A DNA stretch of 64,000 nt from Labilithrix sp. (GTDB lineage Bacteria; Myxococcota_A; Polyangia; Polyangiales; Polyangiaceae). Under the pieces are notes generated by a model. It searched no databases, was not told the DNA's origin, and saw nothing but the letters and a program-made list of their open reading frames with translations. The position numbers were made by a program, and so were the translations under genes. Location of the stretch: positions 84,667 through 148,666 of the forward strand of contig JAHBWA010000003.1 of NCBI GenBank assembly GCA_019637195.1, read 5' to 3'. Positions 17,592 through 28,584 of the stretch are shown here, one piece after another. The first letter of the stretch is position 1; each line of letters starts with the position of its first letter.

Positions 17592-19124
17592 TCACTCCCC
17601 CGGGCTGAGGGCGATCGGGTAGGTCACGGTCGCGATGCCGCCCTCGGGCTGCGGGAACGACAGGTTGTTGAAGCTCCGGACGACGCAGCTGACGACCTCC
17701 TGGCTCGCGATGTCCGAGCCCGCGTCCTGCGCCTGCGCCACCGCGCCGTCGCGGCCGATGACGAACCGCGTGACCACGCGGCCGCTCAGGCCCGGGTTCG
17801 AGCGGAGGCCGCTCTCGTAGCAGAGGCGGAAGCGGCCGAAGTTCTGGCGGACGATGCGCTGGATGACCTCCGGCGGGAGCCGGCCGTTCGTCTCGATCTT
17901 CGGGTTGCGGATGATCGGCGCCTTCGCGACGTGGCCGCCGCCGCCGGGGCCGTGACCGTTGCCCCAGCCGTCCTTGTCGCCCTTGCCGTAGCCCCACTTG
18001 CCCGGGCCGCCGCCGCCGCCGCCGACCGTGTTGCCGACGCCGTCGATGCCGACGCCTTCGCCCTTGCCGCCGCCGCCCTCGCCGACGCCCCAGAGGCCGA
18101 GGCCGTAGCCCATGGCGTCGTTCGCGTCCGCGCCGAACATCGCGCCGATCTTGTTGTCGGCGTCCTGACCGAGCTGCGTGTCCGTCGCCCACGGGCTCGA
18201 CGGGCCGGTCTCCGGCACGCCGGCGCGGAGGATGCCGATGAGGCCTCCCGTCGACGCGAGCTCGAGCTCGGCGCTGCGCGCGAGGCGCGCCTGATCGTCC
18301 GAGCCCTTGAACGCCATGTGCCCCTTCGTCTTCACGGGCTTCGTCGTGCCCGCAGCACCGCTGTCGCCCTTGTGGGGCTCGCCGCCCTGGCTCCCGCCGC
18401 CGGTCGGATCGCCGTCCGACGTCTCGAGGTTCTTCAGCTGCTCCTGCTCCCGCTCCGCCGACGCGTTCAGCATCGTCTGCATCTTGAGCATCTGCTCGCG
18501 GCTGATGCCCTCGGCGTCGTCCGCCGTCATGCTCGGCATGAACATCGCGAGGGACGCGACGATCGACGCGTGACCGACGAACGACAGGCCGATGCACGCC
18601 GCGGCGCCCGAGGCGAGGGACGCGAGGAAGCCGACGGGGACCTTCTTGCCCGCGCGGACCGACGCGAGCTCGATCGTGACCGGAGAGAGCTCGATCGTGA
18701 CGCTCATGCCGTCGCGGAGCGCGATCTCCTCGCCAGCGGCGGCCGGGCGCGAGTGCTCGCCGCGCGCCGAGACGGTCGCCGTGGCGCCGGCGGGGACGAT
18801 CGCGTAGCTGACGCCCGCGCGGCTCGCGACGATCTCCGACCGCGCGGCCTCGGGGAGGACGAAGTCGCCGCCCTCGCCGATCGCGAAGCCTTTGCCCGAC
18901 TCGAGGTGGGACAGCGAGAGCACCTGCGAGCCCCAGCGCACCCGCACCTCGACGGCGTCGAGGTGGGACTCGACCTCCTCCGAAGCGACCGCAGGCCCCC
19001 GCTGGACGAGCGCGTAGGACGCTTCACGAGCCTCCGCCACCGCCTCGATCTCCACGAGCGTGTCGTCCGAAGCGATGAACGGGTTGTAGGGACGGAACGG
19101 ATTCGCGAACGCGTGGGTGCTCAT
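17592..19124 (-). CDS. AgmX/PglI C-terminal (TonB-like) domain protein
   Basis: This 510-residue protein has an N-terminal cytoplasmic part with an FHA-like or beta-rich segment (about 50-145), one membrane segment (about 172-200, FLASLASGAAACIGLSFVGH), and a long Gly/Lys/Asp-rich extended linker (about 255-410). It ends in a TonB-like AgmX/PglI domain (PEVIQRIVRQNFGRFRLCYE ... GRVVTRFVIGRDGAV ... FPQPEGGIATVTYPI). Such proteins are characteristic of myxobacteria; AgmX and PglI are named from gliding-motility screens. It probably spans the periplasm from an inner-membrane anchor. It is transcribed alone, convergent with the IS66 passenger gene. Confidence 0.85.
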   Translation of the reverse strand: MSTHAFANPFRPYNPFIASDDTLVEIEAVAEAREASYALVQRGPAVASEEVESHLDAVEVRVRWGSQVLSLSHLESGKGFAIGEGGDFVLPEAARSEIVASRAGVSYAIVPAGATATVSARGEHSRPAAAGEEIALRDGMSVTIELSPVTIELASVRAGKKVPVGFLASLASGAAACIGLSFVGHASIVASLAMFMPSMTADDAEGISREQMLKMQTMLNASAEREQEQLKNLETSDGDPTGGGSQGGEPHKGDSGAAGTTKPVKTKGHMAFKGSDDQARLARSAELELASTGGLIGILRAGVPETGPSSPWATDTQLGQDADNKIGAMFGADANDAMGYGLGLWGVGEGGGGKGEGVGIDGVGNTVGGGGGGPGKWGYGKGDKDGWGNGHGPGGGGHVAKAPIIRNPKIETNGRLPPEVIQRIVRQNFGRFRLCYESGLRSNPGLSGRVVTRFVIGRDGAVAQAQDAGSDIASQEVVSCVVRSFNNLSFPQPEGGIATVTYPIALSPGE

Positions 19125-19392
19125 GGTTGGTCTTGTGCGCAGGGCAGCAGGGACCGCACCGCCGGAAACGGCGGTTGGGTCGTGGGGGTTGTCGACGGTC
19201 GCTCGCGCCGTGGAATCAGCGTGTCAGCGTCGTCTCGGGAGGGAGAGACAGGGCTTCCCGGAAAAAGTTCCCAAAAGAGGGCCGTCGCCCGTTCGGATGA
19301 CACGCTCGCCATGGCAACTCCGACACCGCGACGTCGACATCGCGAGGCTGGAGAGATGGACAGCCGGTGGAGACGCTGCTCTAGTGTGAGAT

Positions 19393-21606
19393 CTGAAGCA
19401 GCATCTCTTCATCTTCCTCTTTTCCTCGCTGCTGGCCGTCGTTGGGTGTGCACACGAGTCGCCGCGGCACGGTGAGGGCGAAGCGCAGCCCGACGACGCG
19501 CTAAGGTTTGGACTCGACCTTCGTCCGAGCAACGCGACCTGTCTCGCGCGGCGGCCGCCCTCGCACGCGATTGCCGTCAAATGGGAGCGCGTCTTCGCCG
19601 ACGTCGCGCTGTCGATGCCAACCGTGATGGCGCAGATACCCGGCGACGGGTCGCGCTGGTTCGTCGCGCTCCGCGGAACGCGCAACGATGAGACCACGAG
19701 CATCGTCTCGTTTCCAACGGACGGGTCTACCCCCGCGCACGAAGCCGCGACTGTCGGCCCGGTGGACTACGTCATGGGCGGTGAGGGCGGCCTGCTCGGG
19801 ATGGCCTTCCATCCGCGCTTCTCCGAGACCGCCAGGGTCTACCTCTCCTACGTCGCGCCCGGGGGCGTCACGGAGCGCGCACGCTCCGTGATCGCCTACA
19901 TGACCACCACGGACGGCGGTGTCTCGTTCGGCGGGGTCACCGAGGTGCTCTCGTTCGACCAGCCTTACGGCAATCACAAGGGGGGAGGGCTAGCTTTCGG
20001 TCCGGACGGTTATCTCTACGCCACCTTCGGAGACGGTCGCTACCCGGCTGACCTCGACGCGCGCGGTCAGAATACGAACGGCATGTTCGCGAAGGTGATT
20101 CGAATCGACGTCGACGCGGAATCGGACGACCAGTCTTACGGTATCCCCGCAGACAACCCCTTTGCATCCGGCGGAGGCGAGCCTGCGACGTATGCGTGGG
20201 GTTTCCGCAATCCGTTTCGTTTCTCGTTCGACCGGAAGACCGGCGACCTCTGGCTCGGCGACGTAGGCGAACACACACGCGAAGAGATCGACCTCGTCCA
20301 GCGCGGGGGAAACTATGGCTGGCCATGCCGTGAGGGGACACTCGACTTCGCCGCGCTGGATCCGATTCGCTGCCCCGATCCGAATGCGCCGATGACCGCG
20401 CCGATCTTCGAACACTCCCACAACGGCGATGGTCGCTCGATCACGGGCGGCGTCGTCTACCGCGGAAGCGCGATCCCCTCACTCGATGGCCACTACATCT
20501 ACGGCGACTTCATCTCGCAGGAGCTCTTCGCCCTCGATCGAGACCCGCTCACGGGAGAGCCCCGCGCATCGGTACTGAACCCGCACGGTCCTGGGGCAAA
20601 CTGGTCGAATTTCGCCGAGGACCAGGACGGCGAGGTCTACGCGCTCGGGCTCATGCAAGGCGCCATCTACAAGATGGTGCCCGCCGAGCCCGTCGCAGAG
20701 GATGACTTCCCAGGCTTGCTGTCGCAAACCGGGTGCGTTCTCCCGACAAATCCGACGCTGCCCGCGCCAGGCGTCTTGGCGTACGATCTGAATGCTCCAC
20801 TTTGGAGCGACGGCGCCGAAAAGCAGCGGTGGTTCGCGATTCCCGACGGCACCACGATCCACATTGCCCCGGACGGCGACTTCGACCTGCCGCCCGGCAG
20901 CGTCACGATGAAGAGCTTTTCGCTCAACGGCCGTCTGGTCGAGACACGCCTCTTCATGCGCGACGACACTGGTGCCTGGACGGGGTACAGCTACGAGTGG
21001 AACGACGAGCAAACCGAAGCGTCACTCCTACCTGGCGCGAAGACCAAGGTCGTCGAGGGAGCGTCCTGGGCGTTCCCGAGCCGCACGGAGTGCAACCGCT
21101 GCCACACCGAGGCAGCCGGCTCGACGCTCGGCCTGGAGCTCGGCCAGCTCAACCGCAACTTCCGCTACGTCGAGACGGACCGCAGCGCGAATCAGCTGCA
21201 AACGTTGGCTCACGTGGGGCTTGTCGATCGCCCCGCAGACGCACTCCACAACGCCATCCGCTTCGCGGACCCGCTCTCGGACGAGCCAATCGTCGACAGG
21301 GCTCGTGCCTACCTTCACGCGAATTGCTCCTCCTGCCATCGACCCGAGGGAGGGGGCCGCAGCGCGCTCGACCTACGCTACTCCGCCCCGTTTACGATGT
21401 GCAACGCTCCCCCGGAAGGGTCCGATGTCGGAGTCGCGGGTGCGAAGATCTTAGTGCCGGGCGATCCCCTCCGTTCCCTCATCACAATCCGAGCGGGACG
21501 GCGTGATTACTTCAGGATGCCGCCACTTGGGTCCTCGGTGGTCGACTACGCTGGGTCCGGCGTGCTCCACGCCTGGATTTCGCAGATGCAGAGCTGTCCA
21601 AACTGA
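19393..21606 (+). CDS. Lipoprotein sugar dehydrogenase (PQQ-type) fused to cytochrome-c-like domain
   Basis: The frame extends upstream of the first ATG (19615). It encodes a convincing lipoprotein signal, LKQHLFIFLFSSLLAVVGC, beginning at CTG 19393 just after an in-frame TGA, so CTG appears to be the start codon. The mature part has a GSDH/sorbosone-dehydrogenase beta-propeller (about 45-430: EGGLLGMAFHPRF, NHKGGGLAFGPDGYLY, AWGFRNPFRFSFD, GGNYGWPCREG). A C-terminal region with C-x-x-C-H heme motifs follows (CNRCH and CSSCH). Expected location is the cell surface or periplasm, oxidising sugars with PQQ and passing electrons through heme. About 737 residues from CTG. Confidence 0.82.
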   Translation: MKQHLFIFLFSSLLAVVGCAHESPRHGEGEAQPDDALRFGLDLRPSNATCLARRPPSHAIAVKWERVFADVALSMPTVMAQIPGDGSRWFVALRGTRNDETTSIVSFPTDGSTPAHEAATVGPVDYVMGGEGGLLGMAFHPRFSETARVYLSYVAPGGVTERARSVIAYMTTTDGGVSFGGVTEVLSFDQPYGNHKGGGLAFGPDGYLYATFGDGRYPADLDARGQNTNGMFAKVIRIDVDAESDDQSYGIPADNPFASGGGEPATYAWGFRNPFRFSFDRKTGDLWLGDVGEHTREEIDLVQRGGNYGWPCREGTLDFAALDPIRCPDPNAPMTAPIFEHSHNGDGRSITGGVVYRGSAIPSLDGHYIYGDFISQELFALDRDPLTGEPRASVLNPHGPGANWSNFAEDQDGEVYALGLMQGAIYKMVPAEPVAEDDFPGLLSQTGCVLPTNPTLPAPGVLAYDLNAPLWSDGAEKQRWFAIPDGTTIHIAPDGDFDLPPGSVTMKSFSLNGRLVETRLFMRDDTGAWTGYSYEWNDEQTEASLLPGAKTKVVEGASWAFPSRTECNRCHTEAAGSTLGLELGQLNRNFRYVETDRSANQLQTLAHVGLVDRPADALHNAIRFADPLSDEPIVDRARAYLHANCSSCHRPEGGGRSALDLRYSAPFTMCNAPPEGSDVGVAGAKILVPGDPLRSLITIRAGRRDYFRMPPLGSSVVDYAGSGVLHAWISQMQSCPN

Positions 21607-21806
21607 CTCGGCCGGGCCTGAAGCGACCAGCCGAGCGATAAGGAGGCCATCGGGAGCGCGGCAGCAGCTGCCGATGTCCGGGTCGCAGCGCCAGCGGAGC
21701 CTCGCTTGGTGAGGCTGACGGCGAGGCCGGGCTCCACAGCGGAGGAGCTGGGTGAAGTGCCAGCGGTCGCGTTCACGGCGAGACAGCGAGTATAGTCCGA
21801 CGCGTC

Positions 21807-22994
21807 ATGCTCACCGGCTACGCGCACGCGCTCGGGAAAGTCGCCTACGTCGTGGGCCTTCTTGCGACCGCAGCGGCTGGCACGATTGCCATGGCGACCG
21901 AAACGTTCACGGATGTGAAGCTCGAGGGCGCAGAGCTGACCGCGCCGGTTCCAAGCCTTGGACTGCGCGCGCTGCGCACAGAGGTCTTCCAGAAGGAATC
22001 AACCGCGTGGTTCGAGCAACGCTGGGGACTCCGCGGCTACGCGGTCCGCGCAGACAATACGTTGGGGGTCGAGCTATTTCATGAGACACGTGTAGACCAG
22101 GATGCAGTTGTCGGCCGCGACGGCGTGCTCTTCACCCGCGACGATCTCGCGTACGTGAACCGAAACGATCCCCCCGACCAGACGATCGCGTTGGCTCGGC
22201 GGTTTGCTCGACTGCAGACACAGCTACTCGAGCGCGGAACCGTTCTCCTCCCGGTCATCGCCCCGAGTAAGACCTCGTTCCATCGCGACGCTATCCCGAC
22301 GGCATGGCGGCGTCGTGGCGCGTTCGGCCAGTCTGACAAGAACCTCTACGGCGCATTCGTTGGGACGCTGGAGGAATCCGGGGCACTCTTCGTTGACGGC
22401 CGGGCCCTGCTACGGGCAGAGGTCGACGCCGCGACCACGCAGCCCGAAGACGTCTTCGCACGCCCCGCACGCCATTGGGGTCTCGCAGCCGCGTGCCGCG
22501 TCCTCCAGGCGTCCGTCGACACCGTTCGGAGGGAGATCCGCGAGCTCGGCGATGAGCAGATCGACTGCAAAGCGACACTCGACAGAAACCCGTCGGTCGA
22601 TCATGTCAACTTTGACATCTTCAAGCTCCTCAACACCTGGAAGGCGAAGCCGGCGGCGGTCGACGTGGACGTCCTCGTCGGGCAACAGAGCGGCGACCGC
22701 CTGCACGTGCCTACGCTGTATGTCGGGTCGAGCTTCGTTTGGGCGTTCGCACAGGTAACGCGGGAGCGCGGCGCGCTGAACCCCGCACTTTGTTACTTCT
22801 ACGATGAGTCCGTGCACGACCCATTGACGACACGCTTCGTCAAGAAGGTGGAGCCGTTCACCGACACGTGGCGAGCCGACACGCTCGCGCGCAGGCTCAT
22901 CATCGTCGTGATCCTCGAGACGTACCTGCCGGTCGACGGAGTGAAGTTCCTCGGCGAGCTCGAAGCCGAGATTGATTCCCCCCACCCGCCGTGA
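21807..22994 (+). CDS. AlgX/AlgJ-like SGNH-fold protein
   Basis: This 395-residue protein has one N-terminal membrane segment (about 12-32). The fold markers of alginate O-acetyltransferase AlgX/AlgJ-type proteins are present: GRDGVLFTRDDLAYVN, a VIAPSKTSFHRDAIP strand, an ARHWG segment in place of the usual D-T-H-W, and YVGSSFVWAF where these enzymes have the Ser motif (G-D/T-S-F). The Asp normally two before the His is not present, so catalysis may be impaired or use another acid. A periplasmic role in polysaccharide acetylation is likely from the family. It stands alone 200 bases after the sugar dehydrogenase, with no O-acyltransferase partner nearby. Confidence 0.7.
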   Translation: MLTGYAHALGKVAYVVGLLATAAAGTIAMATETFTDVKLEGAELTAPVPSLGLRALRTEVFQKESTAWFEQRWGLRGYAVRADNTLGVELFHETRVDQDAVVGRDGVLFTRDDLAYVNRNDPPDQTIALARRFARLQTQLLERGTVLLPVIAPSKTSFHRDAIPTAWRRRGAFGQSDKNLYGAFVGTLEESGALFVDGRALLRAEVDAATTQPEDVFARPARHWGLAAACRVLQASVDTVRREIRELGDEQIDCKATLDRNPSVDHVNFDIFKLLNTWKAKPAAVDVDVLVGQQSGDRLHVPTLYVGSSFVWAFAQVTRERGALNPALCYFYDESVHDPLTTRFVKKVEPFTDTWRADTLARRLIIVVILETYLPVDGVKFLGELEAEIDSPHPP

Positions 22995-23006
22995 CGCGCG
23001 CGCGCC

Positions 23007-24383
23007 TCACGGACGCTTCGCGTCGCCGAGGTCGACACGCCCGTAGACGTACGTGATCTCCCGGCTGTAGACGCCGCGTGGGTCGAGGCTGCGCATCCGG
23101 AGGTGGCGCGCGTCGCCCACGCGGGCGACCTCGGACAGCTCCTTGCCGGTCGCCACCGTCGCGAGCACCTCGCCCGGGCCGGCGTCTCCGCCCGGGCGCG
23201 CGACGACGACGGCGCAGCGCTTCGGCGCCTCGGTGGTGCAGCCCATCGCGACGGCGAGCTCCTCGTTCGCCACGGGGATCCACGTCCAGGCGTGGAGCGA
23301 CTTCGGGTCGAGCGCGTCCGCGCCGTCGGACGCGATGGCCTTCGCGGCCTCGGGAGCGTCCAGCGCGGTCGCTCCTGCCGGCGAGGCCGCTCCTACCGGC
23401 GAGGCCGCTCCCGCCGGCGCGCTCGCTCCCACAGGCGCCGTCGCTCCCGCGGGCGCGGTCGCCGCCGCGGCGATCGCGGAGGCCCAGAGCCGCGCCGTCG
23501 CGGCCGAGGCGACGGCGAGACCGGGCGTGCCGCGAAGCTCGAGCGCCACCTCGGCGTCGCTCTTGGGGCCGGCGCAGCAGCGGAAGCCCATCGTCGGCGC
23601 CTTCTTCGACGGCGCCCGCGCGATCGCGTTGGCGCAGCGGCCGACCAGCTCGCCCGCGAGCGAGTTGCCGCCGCGGAGGACCCCCTGCGCGGCGTCGCGG
23701 GAGCCACGCCCCCAGGCGCTCGACGTCCACTCCCAGACGCCGCCGTGCATCTCGGCGACGCCGAAGCCGCTCTTGCACTGGGCGTGCTCGCCGGTGGGCC
23801 TGCGCGACGCCTGCTCGAGCGCGATGCCGGTGCCGCAGACCTCCTTGCGGTAGGCGTCGCCGTACTCGTAGGTCGTGTTCGCGGGTCCCTTGCACGCGCG
23901 CTCCCACTCGAGCTCGGTGCAGAGGCGCTTGCCCTTGCTCGCGCACTGGTGCTCCGCCTCGTCGCGCGTGACGTTGGACGTCGGGATCGCGTTCGGCTCG
24001 TTCGGCCACGGGAGCAGATCGATGTAAAATCCACCCATCGCGACGTCGGCGCCGGGCATCTCCTCGTCGGCGACGCGCGGCGAGCGCGCGGGCGGCGTGC
24101 CGGCGCGGAGCGTGCCGGCCGGGATCCAGGCCATCCCCGGGCGCGGCGGGCCGGAGTCCGGTACGACGGCGGCCGCCGGCCAGGAAGACACCGTCGCGTC
24201 CGACGCTGCGCTCGGTGAGGCGCTCGTCGCGTCCGACGCGTCGTCCTTCGCGTCCCGGCGGCAGGACGAGCACGAGACGTTGGCGGCGACGATCGTCGCC
24301 AGCACCGCGAGCCACCGAACGCGCGGGGCGCGGTCGACGTCCGGTGAGATCACCTCGCGAGATCGTCTGGCGAACGACCTCAC
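23007..24383 (-). CDS. SUMF1/FGE-like domain lipoprotein-like protein
   Basis: This 458-residue protein starts at GTG 24383, 4 bases after the NtrC-type gene. The N-terminus has a hydrophobic stretch and Cys (LAVLATIVAANVSC, a weak lipobox), then an Asp/Ala/Ser linker. A formylglycine-generating-enzyme-sulfatase (SUMF1/PvdO-type) domain follows at about 77-280 (MAWIPAGTLRAGTPP, CTELEWERACKGP, GGVWEWTSSAWGRG, GVLRGGNSLAGE, MGFRCCAGP). An Ala/Pro/Gly repeat region (about 307-340) precedes a last domain of about 110 residues without recognised family. True FGE activity is doubtful; most such domains have other or structural roles. Confidence 0.75.
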   Translation of the reverse strand: MRSFARRSREVISPDVDRAPRVRWLAVLATIVAANVSCSSCRRDAKDDASDATSASPSAASDATVSSWPAAAVVPDSGPPRPGMAWIPAGTLRAGTPPARSPRVADEEMPGADVAMGGFYIDLLPWPNEPNAIPTSNVTRDEAEHQCASKGKRLCTELEWERACKGPANTTYEYGDAYRKEVCGTGIALEQASRRPTGEHAQCKSGFGVAEMHGGVWEWTSSAWGRGSRDAAQGVLRGGNSLAGELVGRCANAIARAPSKKAPTMGFRCCAGPKSDAEVALELRGTPGLAVASAATARLWASAIAAAATAPAGATAPVGASAPAGAASPVGAASPAGATALDAPEAAKAIASDGADALDPKSLHAWTWIPVANEELAVAMGCTTEAPKRCAVVVARPGGDAGPGEVLATVATGKELSEVARVGDARHLRMRSLDPRGVYSREITYVYGRVDLGDAKRP

Positions 24384-24387
24384 CGAG

Positions 24388-25827
<1,440 letters not shown>

Positions 25828-26037
25828 GGCGGGCGGAGTCTATCACGACCGGCCAAGTCGGCGTGCACCCAGGCGGGCAGCGCGAGGCCCTGAAAATAGC
25901 CTCTGACGTAGTGCGGCACGCCCGCGCGGCCGGCTCCACCCGGCTCATCCGGACGCCGACACATCTCACCTCCGAGCAGCGCGAGCCGCTCACGCAGCGT
26001 TGCGCTGGCCCGCACGGTCCGCCTCGGGCGCGCGGCG

Positions 26038-27756
26038 TCACTCCCCGCGGGCCATCGCGCTCTTTCGCACGGCGAGCACGACCGAGGTCCCGGGCACGGG
26101 GATGAGCTCGAAGTCCTCGCGCTCGCCGGTGCCGTCGGCGAAGGCGAGGAACTCGGGGTCCGAACGGAAGCGGGGATCTTCGCGGAGGCGCCAGGTGATC
26201 GCCACGACCGCGACGCCGTGCGCGTGGACGAACTCCCAGAACGGCGCGGCCTTCTCCCACTGCGCGACGCGCACGAAGTCGAGCTCGGCGTAGACGCCGC
26301 GTGAGTGGTCCGCCTCGAGGATCGGCACCCGACCGCGGAGGCGAAACGAACGCAACAGCTCCACGGTGCGCTCGTTCTCGTGGAGCCGCGGCGGCGACGG
26401 CCCGCGCGACGCCAGGAGCGAGGGGAGCCCTCCGCGCCGCGCCGGAAGCGCAGCCGCGACGAGCACCAGCGCGACGACGAGCGCGAGCGGCCCGAGCGTC
26501 GCGGAGCGGCCGAGCCGCGAGAGCCAGCGCGAGCGTGGGAGGCCGAGCCACCAACGCGCGCGGAGCTCGCTGGGCCAGCGGAGGCCACCGCACGCGGCGG
26601 CGAGCGCCGCGAGGACGAGGCACGCGAGCGGAAGGAGGTAGTGCTCGCGCGGGTAGACGAGGAGCGTCGAGCCGATCGTCGTCAGCCCCACCACAGTGAG
26701 GAGCGGCAACCAGGCCGCGAGGCGTCGATCGAGGCGCGCCGCCCGGAGGACGAGGGCGCACACGCCTGCGATGACCACGACGTCGAGCACCGCGCCCGTG
26801 AGCGTCTCGAGCGGGCGCGGAACGAAGGGCAGCGGCGCGAGGAGCTCCTCGGCGGCCTTGGGCAGCCTCGTGAGGTTCCGCCGGAGGTGCCAGAGGAACG
26901 CCGCCGGGTTCTCCTGCAACGCCTCGCCGATCGTCGTCGCGCGCGGAAACGCCTCGCGCGCGAAGCGATCCCAGAGCGTCCACGGATCGACGGCGAGGCG
27001 GCGATCCTCGACGACGTTGAGCGCGTAGTGCTGCCCGAACGCGAAGAACGCGCGGCCGCCCTGGTGCGGATCTCCGAAGAGGCGCCTCGCGCCGAGCGGC
27101 GCGAGGACGGCGATCCCGAGCGCGAGGAGCGCCCGCGACCGCTGCCCACATCGCGCGCGCGTCCGAGGGCCGCGCAGCGTCCCGACGACGCCGCCGAGGC
27201 AGTACGGCGCGACCGCTCCCGCGAAGACGAACGACGGCACGGTGAGCTCGGCGCGGGCGTAGGCGGTCACCGCGAGCGCCGCGGCCGTCACCGCGACGGC
27301 CAGACGTCGATCGCGGATCGCCGTCGCCGCGAGCGCCCCGAGGCAGAGCACCAGCGCGGCGAACTTCGAGACGAACGGCCAGGTCATCACCGCGGTCGAC
27401 ATCGACCACGCGACCGCGACCGCCGCCGCCGCCGCGAGCGGCGCCCCCGACCGCCGCGCGAGCGCGTAGAGGAGCATCGGCAGCGCGGCCGTCAGGACGA
27501 ACCAGTTGAGGAAGTAGAGCCGGATCGGGTCGGGCTCCACGAACGAGAGCGCCCGGTACCAGAGCGGGTAGAGCGGGCTGCTGTCGGCGAGCGGAAGAAA
27601 CCGCTTGCCCGCCCAGTGCGCGGCCTCGAGGTAGATCGTCTCGTCGTCGAAGCCGAGGTCGAACGTGCCGAGCAACCCCCACGTCGTCTTCAACGTCACG
27701 AGGAGCACGAGGGCCGGGACGAGCCACCGAGCCCACGCGCCGCGGCTCCGGATCAC
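26038..27756 (-). CDS. Polytopic membrane protein, GT39-like
   Basis: This 572-residue protein has about ten hydrophobic segments, starting at 10-30. Between the first two lies FDLGFDDETIYLEAAHWAGK, with the acidic pair expected in glycosyltransferase-39/ArnT-like enzymes that use lipid-linked sugars. The C-terminal 110 residues form a soluble domain. It stands alone, divergent from the Uma2 gene. The substrate is unknown. The 210 bases before the NtrC-type gene hold no clear gene. Confidence 0.6.
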   Translation of the reverse strand: MIRSRGAWARWLVPALVLLVTLKTTWGLLGTFDLGFDDETIYLEAAHWAGKRFLPLADSSPLYPLWYRALSFVEPDPIRLYFLNWFVLTAALPMLLYALARRSGAPLAAAAAVAVAWSMSTAVMTWPFVSKFAALVLCLGALAATAIRDRRLAVAVTAAALAVTAYARAELTVPSFVFAGAVAPYCLGGVVGTLRGPRTRARCGQRSRALLALGIAVLAPLGARRLFGDPHQGGRAFFAFGQHYALNVVEDRRLAVDPWTLWDRFAREAFPRATTIGEALQENPAAFLWHLRRNLTRLPKAAEELLAPLPFVPRPLETLTGAVLDVVVIAGVCALVLRAARLDRRLAAWLPLLTVVGLTTIGSTLLVYPREHYLLPLACLVLAALAAACGGLRWPSELRARWWLGLPRSRWLSRLGRSATLGPLALVVALVLVAAALPARRGGLPSLLASRGPSPPRLHENERTVELLRSFRLRGRVPILEADHSRGVYAELDFVRVAQWEKAAPFWEFVHAHGVAVVAITWRLREDPRFRSDPEFLAFADGTGEREDFELIPVPGTSVVLAVRKSAMARGE

Positions 27757-27863
27757 GCGAGTCTGCTACCGCTCTCCGAAGGGGCGGTCAACCGGCGCGC
27801 TCACAGGGTACGGCGCTCGGCGGAGGGGCGGGCCCGGCGCCCCCGCTGCCTTCGCGTGGTACG

Positions 27864-28436
27864 ATGACCTCCGCCATGACCGCAGCGAAGAAGCTCGCGA
27901 CGTATGCCGACGTGCTCGCGGCACCTTCGCACCTCGTCGCGCAGGTTGTCGGGGGTGTCCTTCATACGCACCCTCGGCCCGGGGCGCGGCATGCGCGAGC
28001 GGCGTCACGCCTCGGCGGCGAGCTCGACGGTCCGTTCGACCGTGGACGCGACGGCCCCGGCGGCTGGATCCTCCTGGACGAGCCCGAGCTGCACCTCGCA
28101 GACGACATCCTCGTGCCCGACCTCGCGGGGTGGCGACGCGAGCGCATGACCACGTTCCCGCACGAAGCCGCATATTTTACGCTCGCGCCGGACTGGGTAT
28201 GCGAGATCCTCTCGCCCTCGACGGCGAAGGTCGACCGGAGCGACAAGCTTCCCGCCTACGCGCGCGAGGGCGTCCGGCATGCGTGGCTGATCGATCCGGC
28301 CGCTCGCACGCTCGAGGTGCTCGAGCTGGCGAACGGGCGCTGGACGATCGTCGGTGTCCACAGTGACGAAGCACCCGTTCGCGCCGTGCCGTTCGACGCG
28401 ATCGAGCCGTCGCTGACCTCGTTGTGGCCGGAGTGA
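27864..28436 (+). CDS. Uma2-family (DUF820) putative endonuclease
   Basis: This 190-residue Uma2 protein has the family pattern: TYADVLAAPSHLVAQVVGG at the start, DDILVPDLAGWRRERM, then a PD-(D/E)xK-like core (WVCEILSPSTAKVDRSDKLPAYAREGVRHAWLIDP). Two start ATGs, 27864 and 27876, are possible. Uma2 proteins are common in cyanobacteria and myxobacteria and their biological role is unresolved. A second, diverged family member lies at 45338-46150. Confidence 0.88.
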   Translation: MTSAMTAAKKLATYADVLAAPSHLVAQVVGGVLHTHPRPGARHARAASRLGGELDGPFDRGRDGPGGWILLDEPELHLADDILVPDLAGWRRERMTTFPHEAAYFTLAPDWVCEILSPSTAKVDRSDKLPAYAREGVRHAWLIDPAARTLEVLELANGRWTIVGVHSDEAPVRAVPFDAIEPSLTSLWPE

Positions 28437-28584
28437 ACGCAGGCGCAAACCAACAGGCGACGCGGCCGCGACGGCGGATGGACCGACGCGCACATCGACG
28501 CGAGAGGCGCGCCGACGGCCGCCCAGCGCGCCGTGGCGAACGACCGCGACGATGCCTCCAGCCGCGCGGCGCGGCCGCGCGCGT

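Noticed and set aside
25828..26037. Possible small protein (PHYVRGYFQGLALPAWVHADLAG) on the minus strand between NtrC-type and GT39-like genes
   Set aside because: A protein-like stretch, but no clear start, ribosome site or family; too weak to annotate.
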